A DNA stretch of 64,000 nucleotides from Manis javanica. Lineage: Eukaryota; Chordata; Mammalia; Pholidota; Manidae. The first letter of the stretch is position 1; every line of letters begins with the position of its first letter. The notes beneath the pieces are model-generated. The model was not told the origin of the DNA. It saw only the letters and a program-made list of their open reading frames with translations, and ran no database searches. Made by a program: the position numbers and the translations under genes. Positions 47,125-58,822 of this stretch are shown here, piece by piece. The stretch is from positions 29,345,343 to 29,409,342 of the forward strand of contig NC_133156.1 of assembly GCF_040802235.1 (NCBI RefSeq), in the 5' to 3' direction.

Positions 47125-49065
47125 TAACACAGAGCAGCATGATTGTGGTATATCTCACTCCTTGGTATAGCAAAGTAGTAGTTCATTTTCTTACTTAGCC
47201 TTTGAATATGCAGAAGGCGCTGCTAGATGCTACCAGAAAATGCATGCTAGCACATATCTGCTTATTAACATGCAATATAGAGCATATCCTAACATGAGGC
47301 TGGTTCCTGGTCTGGGCAAAGGGACTTGCTCCTTGGGTTTTTTTATGGAAATATACATTAGTTGAGAATGACTGAATCCATGCTATGAGACAGGAAATGT
47401 ATACTTAACTAAATATATATATTTACTAAATGGCTACTTAATACACAGACTACCCTGAATGGTACACAGTGGAGTGCATGTCACAGAGGAAAGCTCAGTC
47501 TCTGTTGAGATGTAGATGCCGCCTGTATCCTCTCTCTTCGTGCATCATCCCCATCCTGCTGATTCCTCTTGTGTTTCATGTTGTTTCCGCCTTATGAAGA
47601 TCAGGGTCCTTGTTTTCCACCTGTAATGATGTACTTGCTCAACTTACTCATTAAAAACAGTCCATTGTATTTCTAATGGTGCTTATTTTCTCCCAACTCC
47701 TGGCAAAATTCCTCCTGGCAAAAACACCAATTTCTTATTATTCAGTACTCATATTATTGGTGAGTGAAATTACAATCCAAGCCTTTTACTAGGAAAGCAA
47801 ACCCTATTTTGGTGCCCCATCAGAAAATGGAATTACCACGTAAACTGAAACACTGATGCTTCCTGGCAGCACATTACCTGGCCCCAAGCCTCTACCAGGT
47901 AACCCTTTCCGGCATCTTTAGTGTACCTAGTCACATGAAATATATTGAAAGACATTCTCTTTGTATTTAGCTAAAAATTATGCACACACATACACACACA
48001 GAGTTCCAATTCCAATTCAGGGGACTCCTAAATGAAAAAAAGAAATGTACACTGAATATGTATAAACTGGATTTCAGCTGAAAGAGCTGTGGTTATAAAG
48101 TGACATAATACTTGCAATAAATGTCTAAAAACTCAGCTGTGAACTGACCTGTGCTGTATGCAAGAACTGCAACTCTGACATGCAAATGTGATCTAACTCA
48201 TCAAAAATATACCAAAAAATATACATATCACTGAGTGCAAACACAGGCTCAGAAGTTTTTTTGCTTCAGCATCCATAAAAAATCTCATTATTGCTGCTTG
48301 GGCAATTTACCTCGGATTGTGGCTTACGATTCCTGAAGCAGTTTGCAGGCATTCTGCTTTTTTACAAGTTTGTAATTCTGAAATGATGTGCACTGTGTTC
48401 TCCAAGAATCCAAATTGGGCTGACAGTCATCATCCCATATTTAGACTATCCTGCTGGCTTTATATTCTAAATACCGTCTCTTGGATCACACTGGATCTTG
48501 AGGTATAACTGAGGCTCCCTGTGACCTGAGTCAGGGCAACCATCCCAAGTTTATTCTTGTCTAAAGAGGAGTTTTAAAATTGTATTTTCATATGTATGAC
48601 AGGGAAACTTCTCTTCAAATACTTTCCACACTTGTTTGCTAGTACCTATAATTAAATTATGCCATAAACATCATAACATAATATCATGACATTGTCTTGT
48701 CATTCTAGAATTTTTGATACTGGCTAAAGTTTGAATCATACCAGGCCTGACATTTTAGTAACCTGGGAATAAGATCTAATAAGGAGACAGAACCTTCGGA
48801 CTGAGTCGAGGGACAATATCTAGGACAGCAGACGTGTGTGCACACATGCACATGTGTGTGTTTATATGTGCTCAGAATTAGGCTGCTATTTCTGTCTCCA
48901 AGTCTCAAAATCATCCTTTATTTTGCTGCAATTTCTTATTCTTAAAAATGGTAGAATCAAATAAGCCCAATTTTTCTGTAGAAATGATTTGCACAAAGAA
49001 GCTAGAGATAGTTTGATCTAATTGCTAATCATACAGGCTACATGATTTCTCAGGAAAGAAGATAA
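47125..49065. other. Gene-free stretch
   Basis: No gene recognised. A short (AC)n lies near 47982-48000 and a CA/TG-rich tract at about 48832-48870. Confidence 0.45.
48935..48995. repeat. Short diverged direct repeat, copy 1
   Basis: The segment ending CCAATTTTTCTGTAGAAATGATT recurs at about 49355-49410. The earlier parts also match with several changes ('attcttaaaaatggtagaatcaaataag' against 'attcttaaaaaaggaagagtcaaatgag'). Confidence 0.75.
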
Positions 49066-49069
49066 AAAC

Positions 49070-49240
49070 TAACATTGATAGCACTGGACATGTCAAGAGC
49101 ATCACAACTATTATCTTAATTTTCCCAACAACCTTAGAAGGTCATTGTTATTGTTCCCAATTTAGTGAGAAGGAAAGTAGGCAAGGTCACAGGTCTGTTA
49201 GCCACACAGGCAGGACTCAAACCTAAATCTTTCTGATGCA
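49070..49240 (-). repeat. MIR SINE fragment
   Basis: Antisense MIR order: AACTATTATCTTAATTTTCC, then CCAACAACCTTAGAAGGTCA, then AGGCAAGGTCACAGG and a 'caggactcaaacct' block. Confidence 0.75.
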
Positions 49241-49354
49241 TCATCTTGTGTATTTTTCACATTCTATACACAAGTGGGGATCTTCCTTTCTTCCTATACA
49301 AGTGTATAGTTAGAGCTCATATTTTGAAGGCAGATAGACCTAGGTTCACATCTT

Positions 49355-49412
49355 TATTCTTAAAAAAGGAAGAGTCAAATGAGGCCAATTTTTCTGTAGA
49401 AATGATTGGTCC
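49355..49412. repeat. Short diverged direct repeat, copy 2
   Basis: Partner of 48935-48995. The two copies lie about 420 bp apart and flank the MIR at 49070-49240. Confidence 0.75.
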
Positions 49413-49829
49413 CTTCTCCATCTGTAATTTCTACCACTGGGTCAAATTCAGAATTAATTGCTGGCTTCTCTTAGTGCTTCTGAAATTGAAGGGCTGGGCA
49501 TTTTGACATTGTGTCAACTGCTATTTTCATTTATGCTAAAGAAAAATATGTTTCTTTAGTCAGTAGTGATTTCTTTAAAGAAATTATCATGCTTACAGTG
49601 TTTCTGTACACAACAGATTTTTATGTAGTTCATATATATTTTCTATGTCAAACTGTGCTTCCTTTATGTCAAATGAGCAGGGCAAGATTAAAGTGCTGGC
49701 TCTTGAAGGGATGAACTCTTGGGCTGATAGATCATGAAAATATGCACTGCCCCTAAAATTATATGCTCTTCATCTAATGGTTTTTAAGTAAATGCTTACT
49801 TCCAAATAATAGGATCATCAATATGACAT

Positions 49830-50000
49830 AATGCAATAATGACTTGTACATAGTAGTAACCATATGCACACATAAATACACACATAATTTATAACTCACA
49901 ATAACCCTATGAGGAAAGTATTATTATTACCATTTTACAGACACATTAACTTGACCAAGTCACACAGCTAGACAGTGGTAGGGATAGCATTACAAATCAG
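49830..50000 (-). repeat. MIR SINE fragment
   Basis: Contains AACTCACAATAACCCTATGA, ATTATTACCATTTTACAGAC and CAAGTCACACAGCTAGACAG in antisense MIR order. Confidence 0.8.
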
Positions 50001-50079
50001 AGATAAAAGGAAGACTTATTCAACTGTTGGTGTTCTACATGGAAAAAATATAGATCTCTACCTTAATAAGGCCCAGCTA

Positions 50080-50870
50080 GATTAAGATATATATGTAAAA
50101 TATAGAATTTTACACATTAGAAGAAAATATAGAAATAAATTCATAATACTGGTGGTAAGGAAGATTTTCTTTTATAAAAATCAAAAAGAAAAATGATCAA
50201 AACACATTTGATAAATTTTACATCAAAATTAAGTATATAGTCAATAAAAACACATAATCAACATTGAAGTAAGAGACACAAAAGACAGGTAACCAAATTC
50301 ATACACAGAATATTTTTGAAACCTTAAAAAGTCTGCTGGAAAATGAAGAATAAGCCCACAGAAAATGGACAAAGAATATGAACAGATAATAATCATAAGA
50401 GGAAACCCAAATAGACTAACAAAATACTCAGCTATTTGAAAAATGAAAATTCGAACAAGAATCAGCATCAAATTATCAAGAATGGTGATGTGCTAGCAAG
50501 GATGCAGGGAAATGGGAACACTATACATTGCTGTAGAAATAAACTGGAACAAGCATTTTGGATATTGCAATAAAACATTAAAATGCTATTCTAAATATAG
50601 GCATATATCCTGGAATGGTTCTTGCATTTATGCTCAAGGAAACTGTAGAAAGCTATTCATGTGTATTAGAAAGCATAATAGAATTTATGACAGCATAATA
50701 CAAAGGAAAAAGAAAGCCACCTAAATATTCATCAGAAATGAATAAATACCATGACTAATATTCATAAAATAGAATCCTATATAAGTTAAGAGAAATAATC
50801 TATTTTTATACATTTTATAAGTGACCTTTATTTTATACATATGTATATAATATTTATCTTTATACATATT
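50080..50870 (+). repeat. Old L1 ORF2 3' fragment
   Basis: Diverged L1-like text: AAACACATTTGATAAATTTT, CACAGAAAATGGACAAAGAA, AAGGATGCAGGGAAATGGGA and ATGCTCAAGGAAACTGTAGA. It ends in a TA-rich tail. No frame remains. Confidence 0.65.
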
Positions 50871-51050
50871 TTTATACATACATATATATATATCATACCT
50901 GTCTCAACATGGAAAGATTTCAAAACCTACTCCTCTGTGAAAAAAATAATTCATAGGTCAATATTGACTTTATATTTTTCGGATATACTTTCTTTAAAAA
51001 GATATAAATGCAAAACTTTATTTTTTGATAGCTATAAAAACAAAAATTGT

Positions 51051-51240
51051 ATTAATTAGAAAGTTAACTTTAAAATATTTGAATTAATTAAGGTAATTGG
51101 GGCAAAATATAGAAGACTAAACATTGGATTAATTAGCATAATTTGGGAAATACAGGTATAACAAAGGATTAATTAAAGTCAAGCAACATATCTACAAAAA
51201 CAAAACATTAATTAGGTAATTAATTTGAATGACTAATTAG
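51051..51240. repeat. Cluster of ATTAATTA octamers
   Basis: ATTAATTA occurs at 51051, 51083, 51128, 51168 and 51207, with related TAATTAATT (about 51217) and CTAATTAG (about 51233) after them. Spacings are 32, 45, 40 and 39 bp. It may be a decayed minisatellite with a unit near 40 bp, or a cluster of TAAT-type homeodomain sites. No function is shown. Confidence 0.7.
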
Positions 51241-51244
51241 ATTA

Positions 51245-51665
51245 ACAAAATAAAATTTCAGTGGCTTAACGCAATAATTTTTATTTCTTGCTCATATGAC
51301 AGTCCAGTGCACATTTTCTTGCCATCATATATTCCTTCATGAAGTGATTTAGGGATTCAGACCCCTGCAATTTTTAAAGTCTGACATCCAAAAAAAAAAT
51401 GAACATCTTTTAGGACCTTGCCAACAGAGGGGAAAAGAGATGTAGAGTGAGCACATCTGCTTCTTAAAAGTTTTGGTAAGAAGTGACTTCCATCATTCCA
51501 TTGAGGAGAAACAGTCACAAGGCTACTCCTAGAGAGACGAAGAGTTTGGACATGGAGCCACTGCTGGACAGGCCCTTCCACGGTGGCTCTAAGCTGGGAG
51601 AAGGAAAGCGAGAGTGTCAGCAAACAGCTGGCCATATGTAAGTCTCCACATTTAGTGTTCTCCTA
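51245..51665. repeat. Probable ancient interspersed repeat
   Basis: The pattern 'gtggcttaacgcaataatttttatttcttgctcatatgacagtcc...' followed by 'ttaaaagttttggtaagaagtgac...' is familiar from an old mammalian dispersed element, but I cannot name the family safely. Confidence 0.4.
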
Positions 51666-52529
51666 TAAACAGAAGTGCATCAGAAAGTAGGAGAGGAGAA
51701 GGGGAAAGAAGGCTTCATCTTAATCTGTATCATTTTGTAGAAAAAAAATTGATGTATATCAAATGTAGATGGAGGAACAGCTCCAGGAGCTATCACCGTA
51801 GACGGCTTTGCTATAACGTTAACTAGGTGTGGTAGAGAGGGAGGGATGTGGCTGAGTCTGTTAGAATTCCTCTTTGTGCCCCATTGGTTCTGTGTGGCCC
51901 ATCAAGTATTTTGTTTATCAAACATTTAATCTTTTCATATTCCTTTGAGTTGCTTTCCTTTTCCTTTGAAGTGTCAGGTCCTACCGGCTGGTTCAGGATG
52001 AAGTAATATCTCCTTCTCCCTCACTGTCTTTGGAACCAATGTCCATAAGTAATTAAACTTTGTTGTTTCTTACTGTTAGTCTATCTCATGTGTCAATTTG
52101 ATTCTTAGACCAGCTAGAAGAACCTTGAAGGGGTAGAGGAAATTTCCTCCTCCCCAGCAACATTAAAAAAATTAGCTGTACGGGGCTTCCCAGGTTTACC
52201 TTCTAACCTTTTTCTCCAATCCTCTTCCTGGACCTCATGAACTTATTCTTGTCTCTCCTCACAGCAGACCCCTCATTATCCCTGAATATGTAATGAATCT
52301 GCTCCTCTTTCCTTTGCCTCTGCTGTTCCCCCTTGCCTCCAGCTTTGCCCATCCCTTGAGGCTCTTCATGCAGTATTTTTTTTGAGGGGGGAGGGATGGG
52401 GAGTGGTGTCAAAACCACACCTGATTTTGGGCCTTGATGGCTTTCAGCTAAAAAACTCTTCGTGTCACAGTGGCAAATCTTGGGGCAGCCTGCCATTGGT
52501 CTTCACAATGTCAAATGCATACTATGGGA

Positions 52530-52665
52530 TCTGGCACACAGAGATGGTAAAGAGACTGTGGCTGTGTTTTCTAGCTGGACCCAGCTGTGTGAATTTGGGC
52601 TTATCATCTCTGATATTTAATATCTGAACTCTAATTTCTCTACTTGTCAAGTGAGGATAAAATGC
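52530..52665 (+). repeat. MIR-like fragment
   Basis: Shows 'agctgtgtgaatttgggcttatc', then CTAATTTCTCTACTTGTCAA and GTGAGGATAAAATGC, in MIR order with many changes. Confidence 0.55.
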
Positions 52666-52689
52666 AGAATTGAGCTTTAAGTGAAAGAC

Positions 52690-52905
52690 ATTGTAATAAC
52701 TATCTAGCAAGTATTTACTATATACAACTGTTGTGATTTGCATGGATTATCCCAGTTTTTAGAGAATAATGTTATACTTTAGATATTACTATCCATATTT
52801 TACCATAGAGGAAACTGAGAAAATAATTTTAAAGTAAGTGGGTAGAGTATGATTAAAACAAAGATCTGTCTAATCCAAAGTCCATGTTTTTAAGCAGTAT
52901 ACATT
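52690..52905 (-). repeat. MIR SINE fragment
   Basis: Antisense MIR: AAGTATTTACTATATACAAC, ACTATCCATATTTTACCATA and GAGGAAACTGAG blocks in order. Confidence 0.65.
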
Positions 52906-53284
52906 TATGTCTGGCACATAATACACGTTCAGTAAATGTTAGAAATAATAGTAGTAGTAGCAATAGTTAGTAGTGGTAATTACAGTTTATACATAGGAAA
53001 AGGAAATCTAGTGGTGAAAATTGTAGTAACAGTAGTAGTAGTCTATAGAGAAAGAAACAAAGGGTTTTTTTGTTATTGTTTTCATAGAAAAAATAGCATG
53101 ATCATATTTGAATTCTACAACACAACTTTGGAAGAAGTATATTTAGAAGATGCATTTATAGAGGAGAAAGTTTCTAGAGCTTCAAAGGCCATTTATTTAG
53201 GAGGTTATTTCATTTATTTAGGAGGTTATCTCCCTCTCTTTATCTCTATTCCATTTTCATCTCTATCTATCTCTTCTTGCACAT

Positions 53285-53430
53285 ACACCAAGGAAAGGAC
53301 CCCGTGAAAAGGTACCATCTGCAAGCCAGGAAGAGATCTCACCAAAAACAGAATCAACTGATCCCTGGTCTTGAACTCCCAACTAGGAGAAAACAGATGT
53401 TGTTATTTAAGCCACCCAGCCTTGGCAGCC
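53285..53430 (+). repeat. MLT1-type LTR 3' fragment
   Basis: Contains 'accatctgcaagccaggaagagatctcacc', TGATCCCTGGTCTTGAACTC and TTGTTATTTAAGCCACCCAG, the 3' part of an MLT1 LTR. Confidence 0.65.
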
Positions 53431-54264
53431 CAAGCAAACAGATACATATGAAGGAGTTTGGACCTTGTCGTGTAGGTCAAAACCTTCCAAAGTTCAGTTC
53501 CTGGACCATCTGCATTGGGATCTCCCAGAGGCTCTTCCAAATACAGATAACCCACATTCACTGAATCGGACCGTCTCAGAGTGGGGCCTAGGAATCTGCA
53601 TTTTCTCAAATACAAGGAAGGCAGTGAGGACAGAGAAAAGAGAAAACACACAAAGGAAATAAGAAATGCCCAGGAAATGGTCTTCACTGGTCACTGTCAA
53701 TGGCTTCCCCAGAAAGTGGGGCTAACCGGCATGAGACTACATTCAAATTGGAAACCAGACCTCTCTTGCCAGATCTGGGGCCAGGGCTTGGATGCAAGGC
53801 ATGAATGATAAGGGCAAGCCAGGCCAGCAATAGCTCAATAAACCCTCCCCCCAATGGTGGGGGATCTGCTGGTGATGACTGTTCCCAAGACAGGCATGAA
53901 GGGTGGGGCACAAAGGCTGGCCTGGGCCAGGGTCTAGCTGTGGCTGCCTCTCCGTGCTAAGGGTTGGGGTTCTGAGTTAACCCCTCAGTAAGGGGCAACA
54001 TAGACTTGGGGAAGAGTGAGTAGACTTGGCTGATAAAAGGAAGAGAGCCAAGTTCAGACCTTTCTGCTTTAAATGGCCAAATCTTCCCTTTGAGAAATGA
54101 ATAGACATGAGGGGGTCTCCTTAAGTCCCAGTCGATCCTCTGTTGGATGGGAATTCCATGAGATGAACCCCCAGTTCTGGGTTGAACCTGTGATTTGGCA
54201 CGATTTGAGTTGAGCAGGAGTCAGTTCGAGTCTTTGCAGCACTGGTATTCCACAGGGATGTATG

Positions 54265-54485
54265 TATTCAAGCCCTGTCTTCGGTATTTCCAAACGAGGA
54301 GCCCTGAGTCAGTTATGCAACTGTCCTGAATGTCAGTCTCTCTTACCTGTAAAATGGGAATTGTATAAGACCTACCTCATAAGGTCATTGTGAGGATTAA
54401 ATGAGATCATGCATGGACAGTGTTTACACAGTACCTGGCACACAGTTAACACTCAATGTCAACAGCTATTATTTTTATTGTTTTG
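54265..54485 (+). repeat. MIR SINE, nearly complete
   Basis: Clear MIR order with CTTACCTGTAAAATGGGAAT, CTACCTCATAAGGTCATTGT, GAGGATTAAATGAGATCATG and ACCTGGCACACAGTTAACAC. Confidence 0.85.
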
Positions 54486-54819
54486 TTGTTGATATCATTT
54501 TCAAAGAATAAGGACTTTCAATAAGGCAGATCTCTGCTTATCCAGTGGGTGTGATACTTTTATCAACTTGCTCAAAAATTCTGAATTTCAGTTCCCTTGT
54601 TTTACAAATGGAGGTAATGATTCCAACATGGTAGGCTGTTTCTGAAACCAGTGAGATGATGTATAGAAAGGTGCCTTGCACCCAATCCTAGATCCCACCT
54701 TTCAGAAAAGCAAAAGTTCCCATGAATCAGGAATCCCTCCAAATACATCCACAAGCTTCCATTTCTTCTTTAAATGTGCTTTGGAATTCCTAATATGATG
54801 GAATGCTCCCTAGGTAAAA

Positions 54820-55015
54820 ATTGCCTTTCTTAGGGACTTTGTTTCTCAATGTCCCTAAAAAGGTGCCAAAAAAGTACCAAGACAACATGCCCCCTGGCTT
54901 AACAAGACACCACTTCATGCTTTTCCACAAATCCCATTCCTTTAACACATGGTGTAATGCTTTTGTAATACTTTCAATAAAGACAGCCATAGATCCAGAA
55001 AATAAATAAATAACA
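54820..55015 (+). repeat. LTR-like fragment with poly-A signal
   Basis: Contains 'ggcttaacaagacaccacttcatgc', GTAATACTTTCAATAAAGAC and a trailing AAATAAATAAATAA. The AATAAA placement resembles the end of an old LTR. The family is unknown and a simple 3'-end-like tract is possible. Confidence 0.35.
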
Positions 55016-55619
55016 CGATAAAACATGCTGAGTTTGGGTTCAGTTATTAGCCTTGTACAATATACATTTAAGCGGCAAAAATCTCCACCAATAACCCGGA
55101 AACTAGCTCAACTCGGTCTTTCCAGAGAAACAAAAATTCTCAGCCCTTACCACCACCTAACCACTTGGACTTAGGAGCTGAGCTTCTGAGTTGAGCTTGA
55201 CTACCCTCCCCTACATGGGTAAGTCACCAAAGATGCAGACAGCTCTAGGAATCTGTGGTGCAGAGAAAGAGGGGGAACACTTTACAGTTGGAACCACTAG
55301 GAGCGTTGAAGCTGTCGGCAGCTAAGAAGCTAAAGAAATTAATTTGCCTCTGTGAAATTGGCACCAGATTTCAAAGGTATTGATGAATCAGCTGTTCCAG
55401 ACACCTTTGATCTCCAGAAGGGAATCTGTGTATCTAAGAGTTGTTTTCAGGTAAAAACTACCCAGGCATCCTGCCCATCTTCTTGGGAGATTTTAGGCTG
55501 GCAGTGCCCTCACAGCCCCCAACAGAATCAACCCCAGATGTTCAGCAGTCAAGGTAAAAAATTCGGACTGCTCTCAATGTTCTGCAGTCCTGAGGAATGG
55601 GGAACACAGAGCAAAGTAA

Positions 55620-55770
55620 AGACCATGGCTTCAGAGTCACAGACCTGAGTCCAAACTCTGGATCTGCCACTTCTCAGGTGTGCAAATTATTGAAACTTCT
55701 TGAATCGCGATCTTCACATCTGTGAAATGGGAGCATTGCCTTTCAGGGGTGTCACAAGAATTGAAAGAAA
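55620..55770 (+). repeat. MIR SINE fragment
   Basis: Shows 'gagtccaaactctggatctgcc', TCTTCACATCTGTGAAATGG and a 'gtgtcacaagaattga' end, in MIR order. Confidence 0.75.
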
Positions 55771-55801
55771 TTTTGTGTATGTTTGTGTGTGTGTGTGTAA
55801 A

Positions 55802-56030
55802 GCAGAGGTCAACCAATTTTTTCCATAAAGGGGCAAATAGTAAATACTGTAGGCTTTTCAGGGTCTTATAAGCTCCATCCTAAGTACTCAGCTCTGCCAT
55901 TGCAGTGCAAAAACAGCCGCAGACAATACACATACGAACAGGCATGGCTGTTTCAATAGCCCCTTATTTATGAAAAGAGGCACGATGAATTTTGCCCATG
56001 GGCTGCAGTATACCAACCCCTAGCTACAAA
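55802..56030 (+). mobile_element. Old hAT-type MITE
   Basis: Begins GCAGAGGTCAACCAATTTTT and ends TATACCAACCCCTAGCT, with 'gcaaatagtaaatactgtaggcttttcagg' inside. Its short complementary ends and size fit a common mammalian hAT-derived element. I leave the subfamily name open. Confidence 0.6.
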
Positions 56031-56343
56031 GCATGAAGCCCAATGTCTACACAGAGAAGACAATCACTGTATGGTAGCTTTGATGCTGCCGAATGGAGGA
56101 GACCCACCAGCCAGTCATTCTGTTGAGTGCTTGTGCACATCCAACCCTATGCTAGACTGTGAGGGAGAAGAGAAGGCATATAGGTGAAGCCCCACCATCA
56201 AGATACGGTCAGCAAAAAAGTAAATAATGGGTGAAAAGGAATACAGCAATGGGAAAGTATCCGAAGGATGTCTTTGAAGTCCTGCAACTACATAATATTT
56301 TAAATAAAAGGGCTAAGTCCGACGGTGAGCTCTGATTCATCAG

Positions 56344-56345
<2 letters not shown>

Positions 56346-56401
<56 letters not shown>
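56346..56401. repeat. (TG)n microsatellite
   Basis: About 28 perfect TG units. Such alternating purine-pyrimidine tracts are length-variable and can adopt Z-DNA. Confidence 0.97.
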
Positions 56402-56404
<3 letters not shown>

Positions 56405-56854
56405 GGCCTTAACTCTGGTTCAAAAATCATGCCAGCCCTTTGCTGTGACAGGCAGCATCACATCACAGATTGGTGCAAAGCAGTAACCCAAAATGAGACT
56501 CTATTTGAAAAATGCCGCTTTTGGTGTTCATGCTCTTTCCAGAGTCAGAGGGAATAACCAGCGATTTGACTGTTGAAGACCTCCTGTTGGAGCTATTGCC
56601 AATATAAGGAAATAAGTACAAACAAAAGGGAGTGAATTGGATTAATTAAGGATATTATCACTTGCTGTTTAATTACCTCCTAGCAGCCGTTCCGAAACTG
56701 CTGTCAGATGTTAGCATGTGTGCCCAGAAATAAAAAAAGGAAGGGTCAAATGATCTCAGGAAATGCTCCATCTTTGGATTCACAATTCATATTAACCTGT
56801 GAAAGACTCCTTTGAGTACAGAAGCCAAGAATCCCATTTAAATTTGTTACCTTG

Positions 56855-57060
56855 GGAGGCTGGCTCAGGACTCAGGAAAATATGGGCTTTAATCCCAAAG
56901 CTGACCCCAGTGTGGTTGCCTTGGGCACCTTCCTTTAACCTCTCTGTGCCTCAGTTTCCTCCTCTGTGAAGTGGGGATGATAAGGGTCATGAGGGTCAAA
57001 TGGATGACACACATAGCATGGGTCCTATGGACAGTAAGGGCTTTAAAGAATGATTTTCCA
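56855..57060 (+). repeat. MIR SINE
   Basis: Contains 'ggttgccttgggcaccttcc', AACCTCTCTGTGCCTCAGTT and TCCTCCTCTGTGAAGTGGGG. Confidence 0.8.
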
Positions 57061-58141
57061 ACCTGCATTGACCATATGTTTAGGTCCAGTAGGCTTGGGC
57101 AAAGTTTGGACAAAGCAGAGCAAATGGGGAGATGTGAAAAGGAGTGCCTTGCAGGTTAAAGAAGAAGCCCCTTAAGAGCCAGGCTTCTTACCTGTTTGTA
57201 GCAGAATATTTGGTGAATAAAGTTTAAGACCGACATGTGTCAGATGCTGGGGCATAGGGGAGTAGACTGAATGTGATCACTGCCACTCAGAAGTTTCTGT
57301 TGAGTCACACAAGTTTCTGTTGAGTCCACAGCTCGTGAGTCACTGCCAGAAGCCACTGTCCACATGTTCTAGGCAGATGAAAGCCCAGCTTCCTTCCAAG
57401 GCTCTGAAACAGGCGAAAGCCTTTAAGGCCAACACAGACCCCGAGGTAAGAAACAAAAGGGCCGCCAGCAACCTTGTCTGATGGTAGCCGGGCCGGCAGA
57501 GGACGTGTATCTGGTCAAAGCTGGAGGCTTCAGCGCTCATTAGCGCTGGGCTCCAGGGAGCCCGCCACCCTTGGGGTCCCTGATGGAGTTGGCAAGGCCC
57601 AGGGCATTGCCAGAAAGCTGCCTCGGATCCCAGCACAGAGCGTGGAAATGTGCTGCCTCCTTGGCCCCTGCCCACTTCATCAGTAAGAACTTAGAGAGGG
57701 AGAGCGGGAGAGAAAGGCAGGACGGCCTGGCAGTCCCCTAACACAGATCTGTTTCTATAAATACCCACTACCCGATGTGGTGGACGGGGGAGGGATGTTT
57801 ATCCGGACAGGGAAAGGAGCTCTGGGAAGCAAGGACGAAAAAGGAGGGAAAAGAGAAGGAAAGCAGCAAGGAGGAAGTTCAGAGGAAAAGGAGGGCAGGG
57901 ATGGGCGGGCTCCGGAGCGGGAGTGGGGGACCCAAGCCACGGATCTTCCTTTGTGGCTGCAGCTTCGGCCTCCTCGCCCAAAAGACGGAGGACGGCATCC
58001 AGGAGTGGCCACCGGCCAGGGGCATGGAGACACTCGCTCTTGGACCTCTCCTCTCCCGGCGTCGGAACCGCTCAAGTCCAGTGTTGATGCCCGGGACCTC
58101 CCGCACCCCGTCCCCCAGGCCTCCCTCGGGCTCTGTCTCAC

Positions 58142-58289
58142 CATGTGGGCTGCGGCGGCAGCGTTGCTGGCCCGGAGAGGCGGCAGGCTGATGGGGAGGG
58201 CGGGCCGGACCCCACTCCGCTCCGAGGGGGCCCCGCGCCGAGCCCCGGGGAAGCCTGAAGCTGACGAATGGCGCTGTCCCCTTCTCTGC
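58142..58289 (-). CDS. DYRK2: DYRK2 exon 2 (coding), with an apparent one-base deletion
   Basis: Exon of 148 nt between a TTCCCAG acceptor (58296-58290) and a GTGAGA donor (58141-58136). It encodes DSAIRQLQASPGLGAG, then GVGSGPPSP, and in another frame SLPPLRASNAAAAAH. These match the N-terminus of DYRK2, a dual-specificity kinase that autophosphorylates on tyrosine and then phosphorylates Ser/Thr targets. The known protein needs 149 nt here. The missing base lies in a C run on the coding strand (58193-58196), so the two halves are out of frame. DYRK2 is highly conserved, so a homopolymer assembly error is likely. If it is real, the long isoform is lost, while the short isoform that starts in the next exon could survive. 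The residue before the donor is Met where I recall Thr in human. Confidence 0.9.
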
Positions 58290-58822
58290 CTGGGAACCAC
58301 GCGCGGGTGGAGACAAAAGGGGGTCAGGGGGGAGTCACCCAGGCCCCGTCGCCCCGCGCCGCCCCTCTGGGCAGCAAACCCCGCTCTCCCTACGACAGAG
58401 CCCCAACTGTAGAAACCGCCGTCGGGGGGGGGGGGCCGACACGGCGCCTGGGACGCGGATCCCCAACGCGCACCCACGGGCGGTGCTCGGGCAGCTGCAA
58501 AGTTCAGTAGGGCCCAAGCGCGTGTTCGCGACCCCGCGGGCCGGAGCTCGGAGCCCCACGTTGCAGGCCGGGAAAAGGACTGGACTGCAGAGGGCGACGG
58601 CCCAGCCAAGCCCGGGCGGGAGGAGGCCCGGGGCCGTCCCCGCCCGGCAGGCTCGGAGGCCTCCACTAGCAGAGCCTAGGCGAGGGCGCGCCGTCCGACC
58701 GGAGCTCCCCGCGCTGCCCCGCCGCGGCGCAGACTTTGTTCCAGCTTCGGCGGGCAGCGACGCCCGCGCCTCGAGGGTGGCCCGGGGCGGGAGAGCGGCG
58801 CGGAGGCCCCGGCCCTCCTTAC
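58290..58822 (-). other. DYRK2 intron 1
   Basis: A short intron (533 bp) between a GTAAGG donor and a CCCAG acceptor, wholly inside the CpG island. It contains a run of 12 G at about 58424-58435 flanked by GTCGG and CCGAC. Confidence 0.88.

Noticed and set aside
56209-56557. Cys/Val and His/Thr repeat peptides
   Set aside because: Translations of the (TG)n microsatellite.
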